64,000 nt of DNA from Thermoproteota archaeon (GCA_020832905.1 JAJHRG010000002.1:1-64000), one strand, 5' to 3'. Counted from the first letter of the stretch, positions 26,097 to 34,944 are shown. The notes: a model not told the origin generated them from the letters alone. A program made the numbers and translations.

Positions 26097-28007
26097 ATGA
26101 AACACATAATAGCAAAGAATTCCCCTGGAGAAAAAGTATTATTATTAGGTAATGAGGCAATTGCAAGAGGAGCATTAGAATCAAATATAGAAATTGCAGC
26201 ATCATATCCAGGTACACCTGCTTCAGAAATTATAGATACTCTTTCACTTGTTGCAGAAGATATGAATATGCATGTAGAATGGTCTACTAATGAAATGGTT
26301 GCTTTTGAAGTTGCAATTGGTGGTGCTATATGTGGAAAAAGATCAATGGTATCTATGAAACATATAGGAGCTAATTGGATAGTAGATCCATTAATGCATG
26401 TTATTTATCATAGTCCAAGTGCAGCAATTTTAATAATATCTGCAGATGATCCTTCAGGTCATAGTTCTGCAAATGAACAAGATAATAGATATATGGCAAA
26501 AATGGCAGAAATTCCAGTTTTAGAACCATCAAATCCTCAAGAAGCAAAAGATTATGTAAAAATTGGAGTAGAATTATCAGAAGCTGTAAAATTACCTGTT
26601 ATGATAAGAATGGTAACTAGAATTTGTCATTCTAGAGGAGTAGTTACATTAGGAGAATTAAATAGAAATATTAAAAAACCAGAATTTCATGATGATTACT
26701 ATAATGATTTTATATTAGGAGAAGGAATAGTTGGACCTATTGTAATACCAAAAATGCATCAAATTTTACATGATAAATTAGAAAAATTAGAAAAAATAGT
26801 AGAAAATTCATATAAAGATAAATTATTCAAGGAAGAAAGAATTAAAGGAGAATATGAAAATATAGGAATTATATCATCTTCTGTTGCTATAAACTATGTA
26901 TTAGATTTTTTAAAATATCATAATCTAAAGATAAATTTACTAAAAATTGGAATTGCAAATCCATTTCCAAAAAATATAGTAATGAATTTCATAAAAGATT
27001 TAGATAAAGTAATTGTTATAGAAGAAGGAGAGCCATTTATAGAACAAGAATTAAAAATTATAGCAAAAGAAGTAAATCCAAAAGTAGAAATTTTAGGAAA
27101 ACTTACTGGTCATGTAAAAAGAACTGGAGAACTTAATTATTCTATTGTAAGTAAAGCATTATCACAAATACTTAAAATTCCAATTAATGAAGATTTTAAG
27201 GAGAAATTAGAGTTTATTAAAGAAGCTTCTAAATTAATTGTATCGAGAACATTAACAATGTGTGCAGGATGTCCACATAGAGCATCATTTTATGCAGCAA
27301 AAAAAGCATTAAAATCAAAATATATTGCTATTGGAGATATTGGATGTTATACCTTAGGAATAAATCCTCCATTAAGATTTATGCATAATGTATTTTGTAT
27401 GGGAGGAAGTATTGGAGTTGCTAATGGTGTTTATCAAAGCAAAATAAATATACCAGTAATTGCAACAATAGGTGATTCTACTTTTTATCATGCAGGAATA
27501 CCAGCATTAATTAATGCAATATTTAATAAAGCAAATATAAAAATTATGATATTAGATAATTATGTTACTGGAATGACTGGATATCAACCTCATCCAGGTA
27601 CTGGAAAAACTGCTACTGGTAAAGAAACAAAAAAAGTAAAAATTGAAGATATTTGTAAAGCATGTGGAATTGATTTTATTAAAATTGTTGATCCTTATGA
27701 TTTAAAAAATAGTATAGAAGTAATGAAAGAAGCAATAGAATATCCAGGACCTGCTGTTATTATATTTAGAAGATTATGTGCTCAAGTAAGAGTAAGATTA
27801 GCAAGAATAAAAGGAGAGAAAATTATTCCATGTAAAGTAAATGAAAAATTATGTAATGGATGTAAAGTTTGTGTATTAACTTTTGGATGCCCTGCAATAG
27901 GTTTTGATGTATCAAAGAATAAAGCATTTATAGATAAAACAATTTGTACAGGATGTAATGTATGTATTGATGTATGTCCTAATAAAGCAATAGAAAAAAT
28001 AGAGTGA
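26097..28007 (+). CDS. iorA: Indolepyruvate:ferredoxin oxidoreductase, alpha subunit
   Basis: 636 aa, full length. The N-terminal pyrimidine-binding domain (SYPGTPASEI), the TPP-binding GDIGCYTLG and GDSTFYHAG region, and a C-terminal double 4Fe-4S ferredoxin (CNGCKVCVLTFGCP and CTGCNVCIDVCP) are in the usual order. The enzyme oxidatively decarboxylates aryl pyruvates to acyl-CoA with reduction of ferredoxin. Note CVLTFGCP in the first cluster, the typical IorA spacing. ATG behind AAGGTG. The gene is followed by iorB. Confidence 0.95.
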   Translation: MKHIIAKNSPGEKVLLLGNEAIARGALESNIEIAASYPGTPASEIIDTLSLVAEDMNMHVEWSTNEMVAFEVAIGGAICGKRSMVSMKHIGANWIVDPLMHVIYHSPSAAILIISADDPSGHSSANEQDNRYMAKMAEIPVLEPSNPQEAKDYVKIGVELSEAVKLPVMIRMVTRICHSRGVVTLGELNRNIKKPEFHDDYYNDFILGEGIVGPIVIPKMHQILHDKLEKLEKIVENSYKDKLFKEERIKGEYENIGIISSSVAINYVLDFLKYHNLKINLLKIGIANPFPKNIVMNFIKDLDKVIVIEEGEPFIEQELKIIAKEVNPKVEILGKLTGHVKRTGELNYSIVSKALSQILKIPINEDFKEKLEFIKEASKLIVSRTLTMCAGCPHRASFYAAKKALKSKYIAIGDIGCYTLGINPPLRFMHNVFCMGGSIGVANGVYQSKINIPVIATIGDSTFYHAGIPALINAIFNKANIKIMILDNYVTGMTGYQPHPGTGKTATGKETKKVKIEDICKACGIDFIKIVDPYDLKNSIEVMKEAIEYPGPAVIIFRRLCAQVRVRLARIKGEKIIPCKVNEKLCNGCKVCVLTFGCPAIGFDVSKNKAFIDKTICTGCNVCIDVCPNKAIEKIE

Positions 28008-28012
28008 TAAAA

Positions 28013-28630
28013 ATGGAGTTTAATATCATTATATCAGGTGTAGGAGGACAAGGAAATGTAAGAGCTGCTCAAATAATAGGATTAGCAGCATTAAAATCAG
28101 GATATGATGTTAAAATTACAGATATTTATGGAATTGCACAAAGAGGAGGTTCTGTAGTAAGTCATGTAAGAATTGGAAAAAATATATATTCACCATTAAT
28201 AGAAGAACATAAAGCAGATATAGTAATAGGACTAGAGCCAATGGAATGTTTAAGAGCAGTAATTAATTTCTTAAAAGTAAAAGGAATAGTTATTACTAAT
28301 ACAAGACCAATATATCCAATAGAAGTAAATATAGGAAGAGCAAAATATCCTGATATAAATTACTTAATTTCATTAATTAAAAAAATTGCTAAGTTTGTAT
28401 TAGCCTTTGATGCTACAAAAATAGCAGAAGATATTGGATTGCCCATAGTAACTAATATTGTATTAATTGGTGCATTAATTGGATTAAATATAATTCCATT
28501 GAAAAAAGAATTAATAATTGAAGCAATAAAAGAAAGTATTCCATATAATATAGAGGAAAATATAAGAGCATTTAATGAAGGATTTTCAATTGGATTAAAA
28601 GAAAAACTTTCACTTAACTCTCTACTTTAA
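28013..28630 (+). CDS. iorB: Indolepyruvate:ferredoxin oxidoreductase, beta subunit
   Basis: 205 aa. The gamma-type 2-oxoacid oxidoreductase domain begins GVGGQGNVRAAQIIG and shows the GIAQRGGSVVSHVRIG block. It pairs with IorA to form the active enzyme. The track's GTG at 28004 is inside the GAGTGAT ribosome binding site and overlaps the iorA stop; the ATG (M-E-F-N) at 28013 is better placed. Peptide/aromatic amino acid fermentation is implied. Confidence 0.93.
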   Translation: MEFNIIISGVGGQGNVRAAQIIGLAALKSGYDVKITDIYGIAQRGGSVVSHVRIGKNIYSPLIEEHKADIVIGLEPMECLRAVINFLKVKGIVITNTRPIYPIEVNIGRAKYPDINYLISLIKKIAKFVLAFDATKIAEDIGLPIVTNIVLIGALIGLNIIPLKKELIIEAIKESIPYNIEENIRAFNEGFSIGLKEKLSLNSLL

Positions 28631-28686
28631 AATTTTTCAATTAAGTAAAGATTTTAATTTAATATTTAATAATAAGTTTTACTGAA

Positions 28687-28698
28687 AATATTTAAATC
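28687..28698 (+). promoter_or_regulatory. TATA box of radA
   Basis: ATATTTAAATC, preceded by a purine-rich GAAA as in a BRE, lies about 30 bp before the radA ATG. Transcription would start only a few bases before the ATG; no Shine-Dalgarno is seen, so a leaderless or near-leaderless mRNA is likely. Confidence 0.5.
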
Positions 28699-28723
28699 TA
28701 ACTAAAACATTTTGTAATTTAGG

Positions 28724-29683
28724 ATGACTATGTCTCAGAGATATAGATTAGAAGATGTAGAGGGTGTAGGTCCTGCTACAGCTGAGAAATTAAGAGAAGC
28801 AGGTATAACTACTGTAGAAGCCCTTGCAGTTACTCCAGTAAGAACTTTAGTTGAAATAGCTGATATATCTGAGGAAAAAGCTGCAGAAATTACTCAAAAT
28901 GCAAGAAATTTATTAAAGATAAGATTTACAACTGCAAAAGAAGTATTATCAAGAAGATCTAATATAGGTTATATAACTACTGGTTCAAAAGCTTTAGATA
29001 GTTTACTTGGAAGAGGAATTGAAACACAAGCTATAACAGAAATCATTGGTGAATTTGGTTCAGGAAAAACACAATTATGTCATCAATTAAGTGTTACTGT
29101 TCAATTACCACCTGAAAAAGGAGGACTTTCTGGTAAAGCATTATATATAGATACAGAAGGTACTTTTAGACCTGAAAGAATAGTTAGTATTGCAAAAAGT
29201 TATAATTTAGATCCTGAAAAAACATTAGAAAATATAATATATGCTAGAGCATACAATTCAGATCATCAAATATTATTAGCTGAAGAAGCTACAAATTTAA
29301 TTCCAAATGAAAATATTAGACTTGTTGTAATTGATTCAGTAATTTCTCATTTTAGATCTGAATATCCAGGAAGAGAAGTACTTGCAACAAGACAACAAAA
29401 ATTAAATAAACATCTTCATCAATTATCAACAATAGCAGATATATTTAATGTTGCAGTAGTTGTTACAAATCAAATTCAATCAGCACCTGATGTATTCTTT
29501 GGAAATCCAAATAAACCAGCAGGTGGAAATATACTAGCTCATGGATCAACTTATAGAATATGGCTTAGAAAATCAAAAGAAAATAGAAGAATTGCAAGAA
29601 TTATAGATTCGCCAATGCATCCAGAAAGTGAATGTATATTTGCAATTACATCAAGAGGAATAACAGATGTAGAAGAAGATTAA
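28724..29683 (+). CDS. radA: DNA repair and recombination protein RadA
   Basis: 319 aa, normal length. An N-terminal helix-hairpin-helix domain (VEGVGPATAEKLREAG) is followed by the recombinase core: Walker A GEFGSGKTQ (about 108-116), the polymerisation and L1/L2 regions, Walker B LVVIDSV, and VVTNQIQSAPD. No intein is present. The protein forms filaments on single-stranded DNA for homologous pairing. It converges on the 111-aa hypothetical gene, 4 bp overlap. Confidence 0.97.
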   Translation: MTMSQRYRLEDVEGVGPATAEKLREAGITTVEALAVTPVRTLVEIADISEEKAAEITQNARNLLKIRFTTAKEVLSRRSNIGYITTGSKALDSLLGRGIETQAITEIIGEFGSGKTQLCHQLSVTVQLPPEKGGLSGKALYIDTEGTFRPERIVSIAKSYNLDPEKTLENIIYARAYNSDHQILLAEEATNLIPNENIRLVVIDSVISHFRSEYPGREVLATRQQKLNKHLHQLSTIADIFNVAVVVTNQIQSAPDVFFGNPNKPAGGNILAHGSTYRIWLRKSKENRRIARIIDSPMHPESECIFAITSRGITDVEED

Positions 29684-30015
29684 CTTTGCTTAAGTTCAGA
29701 TTTAAGTTTTTTAGCTATTGAACTTATCTTTCCAGGAAATACTTCATATTCACCATATTTAGAATATAATTCCTTAATAGTAGCCTTAATACTTTCTTCA
29801 TTATCTCCTTCAATTGTTATAACAATTATATCTACTAATAAGCCTCTAAGTAAAATATATGAAATTGGACCAATAGCACCTATTTTATCTAATTTTACTG
29901 TAATTTTTGTTCCATGTTTTTTTGATATTTCTTCTAAATCCTTTAATGTAATTACTATTCCTTTTTGTTTTAATAAATCATTTGGAAAGTAATATAATGA
30001 AGTTTTAATTGTCAT
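29680..30015 (-). CDS. Hypothetical protein downstream of the substrate-binding protein
   Basis: 111 aa, soluble, alpha/beta pattern with a predicted hydrophobic strand ISYILLRGLLVDIIVITIEG in the middle and a basic C-terminus. It starts 3 bp after the stop of the substrate-binding protein gene, so the two are co-transcribed. I do not recognise the family. There are no cysteines or obvious catalytic motifs. Confidence 0.6.
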   Translation of the reverse strand: MTIKTSLYYFPNDLLKQKGIVITLKDLEEISKKHGTKITVKLDKIGAIGPISYILLRGLLVDIIVITIEGDNEESIKATIKELYSKYGEYEVFPGKISSIAKKLKSELKQS

Positions 30016-30018
30016 AAT

Positions 30019-31029
30019 TTAATGATAATACTCAGGAAGTGAAAAACCTTCTGCTCTTAAAGAAGAAATAGCTTTTTGATAATATGTTAAATCTATTCTT
30101 GAGAGTAATAAAGCATAATCATTTTGTGACATAAGAGAAGGAACTAATAATGAATAAAATGATTTTAAGAAATCATAATCTATATAAGCAGATACTGGAT
30201 TTCTTGGTTTTCCTATATTTTCATCAATATAAAATATACTTTTGTAAATAATTTCTACAGGAATACTAGGTAAATACTTTTTCACAAGAGGTAATGCTTC
30301 TCCAGGAGATTTATATGCAAAAACTTCAGCTTTTATAAGAGCTCTTATAAATTTAGTAATAATATCAGGATTAGATTTAATATAAGAATCTAAAAATACC
30401 ATTAAACAACAAGGATAAGTTTTATTATAAACATTAAGATCCCATAATCCTATAGTTAAATTTCTATATTCTGCTAAAGAAACATAAGGTTCCCATAATA
30501 ATGATGCATTAACAGTTCCATTTTCTAAAGCTAAAAGAGCATCAGGTGGAGAAAAATATTCTTTTATATTTACTGAAATATTTTTTTCTTCTATTACTTT
30601 TCTAAATATAAAATCACCTGGTACATATTGTACAGTACCAAGCTTCATTCCTGATAATTCTTCTAATTTTGAAATTTTCTTAGTAGATACAAGAGCAGTA
30701 CCATCAAGTGAATTTCCAGAAACAATTTTTATATCTAATTTAGATATAAATGCACCAATAGCAACTGATGTTAGTGGAGCACCTTCTATTTCTTTATTAT
30801 ATAAAGCACTAATTAATTGAGCAACTGAGGGATATTCTTTTAATTCTACATCTATACCTTCTTCTTTAAAATATCCTTTTTCATAAGCTATCCATAATAA
30901 GCTATAACTTGCTGCTGGCATATAACCTATTTTAACTTTTTTAGAAGTTGAAAAAATAGTAGGAGAAAATAAAGCAAATATGAGAACAATTACTATTATT
31001 ACAGGAATTATAAAATAAATTTTTTTCAT
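30019..31029 (-). CDS. ABC transporter substrate-binding protein, NMT1/SsuA-like
   Basis: 336 aa. A signal-anchor helix (residues 4-24) is followed by KVKIGYMPAASYSLLWIAYEKGYF, the start typical of NitT/TauT and NMT1/THI5-like binding proteins, with two alpha/beta lobes to the C-terminus. Ligands of the family include sulfonates, nitrate and pyrimidine precursors of thiamine. No permease or ATPase lies next to it, so the rest of the transporter must be elsewhere. It forms a two-gene unit with a 111-aa hypothetical protein. Confidence 0.85.
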   Translation of the reverse strand: MKKIYFIIPVIIVIVLIFALFSPTIFSTSKKVKIGYMPAASYSLLWIAYEKGYFKEEGIDVELKEYPSVAQLISALYNKEIEGAPLTSVAIGAFISKLDIKIVSGNSLDGTALVSTKKISKLEELSGMKLGTVQYVPGDFIFRKVIEEKNISVNIKEYFSPPDALLALENGTVNASLLWEPYVSLAEYRNLTIGLWDLNVYNKTYPCCLMVFLDSYIKSNPDIITKFIRALIKAEVFAYKSPGEALPLVKKYLPSIPVEIIYKSIFYIDENIGKPRNPVSAYIDYDFLKSFYSLLVPSLMSQNDYALLLSRIDLTYYQKAISSLRAEGFSLPEYYH

Positions 31030-31130
31030 AATTAACTTTTAATATAAATTATTTTTTATGTTTTTCTATGTTATAAAAATATAAATAACACTTAGCAATT
31101 AATTATTATTGCATTAGGTGATTAAGAAAC

Positions 31131-31442
31131 TTGAGTGAAATATGTCCGAAATGTGGACTACCTAAAGATATATGTGTTTGTGAAGTAATAGTTAAAGAGC
31201 AACAAAAAATTAGAATTTTCCTAGAAAAAAGAAAATGGGGAAGAGATGTAACTATAGTTGAAGGAATTAATGATAAAAATGTAAATATTAAAGAATTAGT
31301 ATCTAAGCTTAAAAGTAAACTTGCATGTGGAGGAACTGAAAAGAATGGTAGAATAGAATTACAAGGAGATCATAGAGAAAAAGTTGCAGAAATATTAATA
31401 GAATCTGGATTTTCACCAGAAAATATTGAAATTGAAAGATAA
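31131..31442 (+). CDS. Translation initiation factor aIF1 (SUI1)
   Basis: 103 aa. A small zinc-ribbon-like CPKCGLPKDICVC opens the protein, and the SUI1 domain follows: KRKWGRDVTIVEG, LKSKLACGGTEKNGRIELQGDH and the terminal IESGF. aIF1 binds the 30S subunit and guards start-codon choice. TTG start with GGTG about 10 nt upstream; no in-frame ATG is suitable. Its 3' end abuts the convergent HIT gene without a gap. Confidence 0.95.
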   Translation: MSEICPKCGLPKDICVCEVIVKEQQKIRIFLEKRKWGRDVTIVEGINDKNVNIKELVSKLKSKLACGGTEKNGRIELQGDHREKVAEILIESGFSPENIEIER

Positions 31443-31913
31443 TTACTTAAAATAAATAACTAATTTTTTATATGTTTCTTCTAGATGTTCAGATATAACT
31501 TTTGTTTCTGATAATATAGGCATAAAATTTGTATCACCTAACCATCTTGGTACTATATGTAAATGAATATGCTCATATCCTGCTCCTGCTACTTTACCAA
31601 TATTAAATCCAATATTAAATCCATCAGGTGACATTATTTTCTTTATTACTTTAATACAATCATTTAGTAAATCAATCATATCATTCCATTCTTCTTTTGT
31701 TAAATCTTCTATATTTGTTACATGTCTATAAGGTGATATCATTACATGACCTGAATTATATGGATATTTATTTAACATTCCAAATACATACTTTCTTCTA
31801 GAAAAAATGAAGTTTTTCTCATCATTATTTTCTTTTGGTTTTTCACAAAATATACAAATATCTTTTTTTTCTGTTAGGAATACTCCTCTCCAAGGAGCCC
31901 AAAGTATTTTCAA
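31443..31913 (-). CDS. HIT-family nucleotide hydrolase/transferase
   Basis: 156 aa. The histidine triad is HIHLHIVPRW near residue 120; the N-terminal ICIFCEKPKEN holds a CxxC zinc pair typical of archaeal/bacterial Ap4A-type HIT proteins, and NKYPYNSGHVMISPYRHV is the conserved core. It probably splits dinucleoside polyphosphates or AMP conjugates. It is the last gene of the TFB - JAMM - LAGLIDADG-like - HIT series, 3 bp behind the LAGLIDADG-like gene. Confidence 0.92.
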   Translation of the reverse strand: MKILWAPWRGVFLTEKKDICIFCEKPKENNDEKNFIFSRRKYVFGMLNKYPYNSGHVMISPYRHVTNIEDLTKEEWNDMIDLLNDCIKVIKKIMSPDGFNIGFNIGKVAGAGYEHIHLHIVPRWLGDTNFMPILSETKVISEHLEETYKKLVIYFK

Positions 31914-31916
31914 TTT

Positions 31917-32849
31917 TCATCCCAACATTATACGATATAAATAAGCTCTTAAATTACTATCTACACATGAGTTCTTTATTAAATTTAATGCTTCTTCTTT
32001 TGAAGATAATTTTATATTATTTTTATTTATTACAAAATCTAAAAGAGAATTCTTTTCAATACCTTTAAGTAATCCTTTTTTAATATGTACTTCTTCTATA
32101 AATCCTCCAATTTCTTTAAACTTCTTAAAATCATTTATATTATTAGTAACTAAATATCCTCTATTTTCATATCTCTTATCAATTACTAATTTGAAATTTA
32201 ATCCTACTTCATACATAATATTTTTATAAAAAGATAATTTTTCATAAGGAATTGTTGAGCCAAATCCAAGTTTTGGATAAATTTTAATATATGATGAAGA
32301 GTTAATAAATGAAAGTGATATCCATCCTTCTCCAGACATTATAATACGAACAAATTCTATTTTTACTTTAGGATTAAAATCAAGTTTAATATTTTTCATA
32401 TCCATTAAAATATTTTTACTGTATAATTGTGTAACATATGTATTTTTAGTAATGAAAGTTGTAGGTTTTTTACCATAAACTAAGTATATCATATCTGAAA
32501 ATATTTTATGTAAAGTCATATCATTACTATATAATCGAATACAATATTTATTATCTTTACAATAAACTGAACAACTTGTATCAATTATTCCAAAGAGTAA
32601 TTTTTTAAAATCACTAATAGAAAAACCTCTTTTTAATAATTTCTTAATATATGAAGATGATATGCCATAAAGTGAAATAAGAATTAGAATATAGTTAATA
32701 GGTAAATAGTAAATTAGAACTGGTCTAACTATAATTAAATCATTTAATTCAAAATATTTCCAATAGCATACATAATTAATATAAAGTATACTAATAATTG
32801 AGCCAATAATTATAAATAAGCTAATAATTACTTTATTACTATTATTCAA
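31917..32849 (-). CDS. Membrane-anchored LAGLIDADG-like protein
   Basis: 310 aa, TTG start after GTGAGA. Two hydrophobic helices (about 7-27 and 40-62) precede a domain that reads like two LAGLIDADG repeats: LLFGIIDTSCSV (84-95) with the downstream YGKKP pattern, and FVRIIMSGEGWISL (166-179) followed by FKKFKEIGGF (231-240), the usual F-x3-IGF ending. The catalytic acid is replaced by Ser in repeat 1 but a Glu remains in repeat 2, so nuclease activity is doubtful. It sits between JAMM and HIT genes in the TFB operon. A domesticated homing-endonuclease fold tied to the membrane is the best reading; certainty is moderate. Confidence 0.55.
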   Translation of the reverse strand: MNNSNKVIISLFIIIGSIISILYINYVCYWKYFELNDLIIVRPVLIYYLPINYILILISLYGISSSYIKKLLKRGFSISDFKKLLFGIIDTSCSVYCKDNKYCIRLYSNDMTLHKIFSDMIYLVYGKKPTTFITKNTYVTQLYSKNILMDMKNIKLDFNPKVKIEFVRIIMSGEGWISLSFINSSSYIKIYPKLGFGSTIPYEKLSFYKNIMYEVGLNFKLVIDKRYENRGYLVTNNINDFKKFKEIGGFIEEVHIKKGLLKGIEKNSLLDFVINKNNIKLSSKEEALNLIKNSCVDSNLRAYLYRIMLG

Positions 32850-32858
32850 TTTCTCACA

Positions 32859-33230
32859 TTATTTAATTTCATATGGAAGTTTTTTTAATTTTCGATCATA
32901 TATAACAATAGAATTATATGGATATGAAGAAATTATCATTATTTTTCCATAGAAATTATTTAAATCTTCTATTGATGGATTACTATTACCACTTGGATGT
33001 GAATGTGCTATACCAATAATACTTAAATCAAATGGTAACATAAATAAGGGAAAAGATGAAAAATATTCACCATAAATAGAAAAAGGAGGAATAAGAAATT
33101 CATTAATTTCTATAATATTATTTTTTATTTTTCCTCTTATTAGCATTATATTTTCTTTAGGATGAAGATTTTTACAAATATTTAAAAATAATTGAAGTGC
33201 TTCTTTATTAATAATTACTTTTTCTATCAT
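32859..33230 (-). CDS. JAMM/MPN+ metalloprotease domain protein
   Basis: 123 aa, a single Mov34/JAMM domain. The zinc motif is complete: HSHPSGNSNPSIED (HxHPSx7SxxD, about residues 76-89), with an upstream glutamate in the first helix-strand region. Such stand-alone archaeal enzymes cleave ubiquitin-like SAMP proteins from targets or release small modifier peptides. It overlaps the TFB stop by one base (TAATG), so its translation depends on TFB. The E1-like gene at 39.5 kb could belong to the same modifier pathway. Confidence 0.9.
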   Translation of the reverse strand: MIEKVIINKEALQLFLNICKNLHPKENIMLIRGKIKNNIIEINEFLIPPFSIYGEYFSSFPLFMLPFDLSIIGIAHSHPSGNSNPSIEDLNNFYGKIMIISSYPYNSIVIYDRKLKKLPYEIK

Positions 33231-34171
33231 TATTGAGATGGAATTTCTATTTTAAGTTCTCTCATTAATTCTTTATATCTATTTCTAACTGTAACTTCTG
33301 TTACTTGAGCTGCTTGTGCAATTTCTTTTTGTGTTCTTCTTTCATTTTCTAATAAAGATGCAATATATATTGCTGCAGCAGCTAAACCAGCAGGATCTTT
33401 TCCTGCAGTTATTCCTCTTTTCTTTGCTTCTTGAAGAATTTCAGCAGCTCTATGTTGAGTTACTCCACTTAAATTTAATATACTTCCTATTCTAACTATA
33501 AAATCAATTGGATCTGCTATAGGTATTTTAATATTAACTTCCTTTAATAGTAATCTATAACAACGTGCAACATCTTTTCTTCCAGCTTTTGTATACTTAG
33601 CAATTTCATCTAAAGTTCTTGGTACTTTTTGAGTTCTACAAGCAGCATATATAGCAGCTGCCATAACAGATTCAATAGATCTTCCTCTAACTAAACCTTT
33701 TTCTACTGCTTTACGATAAATAACTGCTGCTTCTTCTTTAACACTTTTTGGTAATTCTAATTGAGAAGAAATTCTATCAAGTTCACTCATTGCTTGTGCA
33801 AGATTTCTATCTATAGAGCTATGAACTCTAGTTCTAATTTGCCATTTTCTCCATCTTAATATTTCTATTCTTTTCTTTGGTTCTAATTTTCTTCCCATTG
33901 CATCTTTATCTCTCCAATCTATAACTGTAGATAAACCCTTATCATGAACTGTTGGTGATAATGGAGATCCTACTCTACTTCTTTTATCTCTTTCTTCAGA
34001 AGTAAATGCTCTCCATTCAGGACCTCTATCTATGACTTTTTCAGTTACTACTAAACCACAATTTGTACAAACAATTTCTCCTCTTTCATAATTATTAACA
34101 AAACTAGTACTACCACAATTAGGACATTTTAATACTTCATCATAATTTTCTTGAATTTTCATACTACTCAT
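33230..34171 (-). CDS. tfb: Transcription initiation factor TFB
   Basis: 313 aa. An N-terminal zinc ribbon ([14 protein letters not shown]), the B-finger/linker region ([20 protein letters not shown]) and two cyclin folds (about 120-210 and 215-310) are in order; [13 protein letters not shown] is the helix-turn-helix of the second fold. It brings RNA polymerase to TBP-bound promoters. The track's GTG start is part of AAGGTGAT; the ATG (M-S-S-M) 4 nt behind it is used. First gene of the TFB - JAMM - LAGLIDADG-like - HIT operon. Confidence 0.97.
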   Translation of the reverse strand: MSSMKIQENYDEVLKCPNCGSTSFVNNYERGEIVCTNCGLVVTEKVIDRGPEWRAFTSEERDKRSRVGSPLSPTVHDKGLSTVIDWRDKDAMGRKLEPKKRIEILRWRKWQIRTRVHSSIDRNLAQAMSELDRISSQLELPKSVKEEAAVIYRKAVEKGLVRGRSIESVMAAAIYAACRTQKVPRTLDEIAKYTKAGRKDVARCYRLLLKEVNIKIPIADPIDFIVRIGSILNLSGVTQHRAAEILQEAKKRGITAGKDPAGLAAAAIYIASLLENERRTQKEIAQAAQVTEVTVRNRYKELMRELKIEIPSQ

Positions 34172-34173
34172 AA

Positions 34174-34222
34174 AAATCACCTTAAAACAAACATTTAAAT
34201 ATTTCGAAGTATTTATATATAC
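34174..34222 (-). promoter_or_regulatory. TFB promoter and ribosome binding site
   Basis: On the minus strand ATATATAAAT (34211-34220) is a TATA box placed so that transcription starts near 34191, leaving a 20-nt leader with AAGGTGAT. A TTCGAA and a second TATA-like TATTTAAATG lie between them, which may allow autoregulation. Confidence 0.45.
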
Positions 34223-34294
34223 GAAAAAAGTACTATATTAAGTTTTCGCTAATAAAAATATATAAATTTTTAATTTTATGAAGAAAGAAAAAAC

Positions 34295-34304
34295 TTTAAT
34301 ATTA
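34295..34304 (+). promoter_or_regulatory. TATA box of tRNA-Gln
   Basis: TTTAATATTA is centred 25 bp before the first base of the tRNA, the right archaeal spacing. Confidence 0.45.
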
Positions 34305-34324
34305 TAGTTTAAAAAAATAATATT

Positions 34325-34400
34325 AGCCCGGTGGTGTAGCGGCCAAGCATGGCGGGCTCTGGCCCCGCCGACAGGAGTTCGAATCTCCTCCGGGCTACCA
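34325..34400 (+). tRNA. tRNA-Gln (CTG)
   Basis: A complete cloverleaf of 76 nt including an encoded CCA. Acceptor AGCCCGG pairs with CCGGGCT; the anticodon stem GCGGG/CCCGC closes the loop CTCTGGC, giving anticodon CTG (Gln); T arm AGGAG-TTCGAAT-CTCCT. Discriminator base is A. No intron. GC-rich against the AT-rich background. The small Cys protein gene ends 3 bp downstream on the other strand. Confidence 0.95.
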
Positions 34401-34402
34401 AT

Positions 34403-34546
34403 TTATTTTTTATATGGACATTTTTGACAATGTATTTCTCCATTAGGTAAAAGAATACCTTCTTCATTAAATGGTGGTCTATGACATAGATAGTAAGTAC
34501 TACCTGATGGAGTTTTATATATCTCAAGGAAGGAACATTGTGGCAT
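34403..34546 (-). CDS. 47-aa Cys-containing small protein
   Basis: Starts MPQCSFLEIYKTPSG and ends CQKCPYKK; 47 residues, missed in the ORF track. Four cysteines (residues 4, 21, 40, 43) and His 22/39 could hold one zinc ion. The ATG is preceded by GAGGTGT at 5 nt spacing, and a TATA box with an inverted repeat lies further upstream, so this is a properly equipped gene. No family recognised. It ends 3 bp from the convergent tRNA-Gln. Confidence 0.75.
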   Translation of the reverse strand: MPQCSFLEIYKTPSGSTYYLCHRPPFNEEGILLPNGEIHCQKCPYKK

Positions 34547-34572
34547 TAATTACACCTCTGTAAATGGGAGAA

Positions 34573-34598
34573 GAGAATTGTTCTCATCTATATAAATA
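34573..34598 (-). promoter_or_regulatory. Promoter/operator of the 47-aa gene
   Basis: Minus-strand TATA AAATATTTATATAG (about 34586-34600) is followed by the inverted repeat GAGAA-CAA-TTCTC (34573-34585) right at the expected transcription start, about 30 bp before the ATG. A repressor site is plausible. Confidence 0.4.
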
Positions 34599-34614
34599 TT
34601 TCTCTATCATAAAA

Positions 34615-34944
34615 TTATATTTTAAATTCTTTTCTTACATCTTTTGAAAGAAGCATTAATATGACCATAATATCAATTATAATTTTTGGAAATGCACTAA
34701 TTGCAATATAATACCATTCAATTATTGTAATTAAAATTCCACTAATTACTCCAAATAATGAAATAAGTAAACATAAAAACCAAGCCCATTTATATAAACG
34801 TAATAATCCAAAGGCAATAATAAAACTAATTATTGACATTATTAAAAATATAGGAGAATAAAAAGCTGAAAAATATATTAAGTAGATTAATCCAGAAAAG
34901 ATTTCCAATCCAGAAATTATTTTAACTTCAGAGGAAATTGTCAT
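34615..34944 (-). CDS. Small membrane protein, four helices
   Basis: 109 aa with about four hydrophobic segments and a short charged C-terminus (SKDVRKEFKI). It lies 22 bp downstream of the sodium:solute symporter gene on the same strand and may be co-transcribed. No family recognised; resembles general small integral membrane proteins of the DUF2127/YidH sort only by size. Confidence 0.6.
   Translation of the reverse strand: MTISSEVKIISGLEIFSGLIYLIYFSAFYSPIFLIMSIISFIIAFGLLRLYKWAWFLCLLISLFGVISGILITIIEWYYIAISAFPKIIIDIMVILMLLSKDVRKEFKI

Noticed and set aside
34309-34527. 72-aa minus-strand ORF ending in the tRNA-Gln region
   Set aside because: It runs antisense through the tRNA and out of frame with the well-supported 47-aa gene; no start signal.
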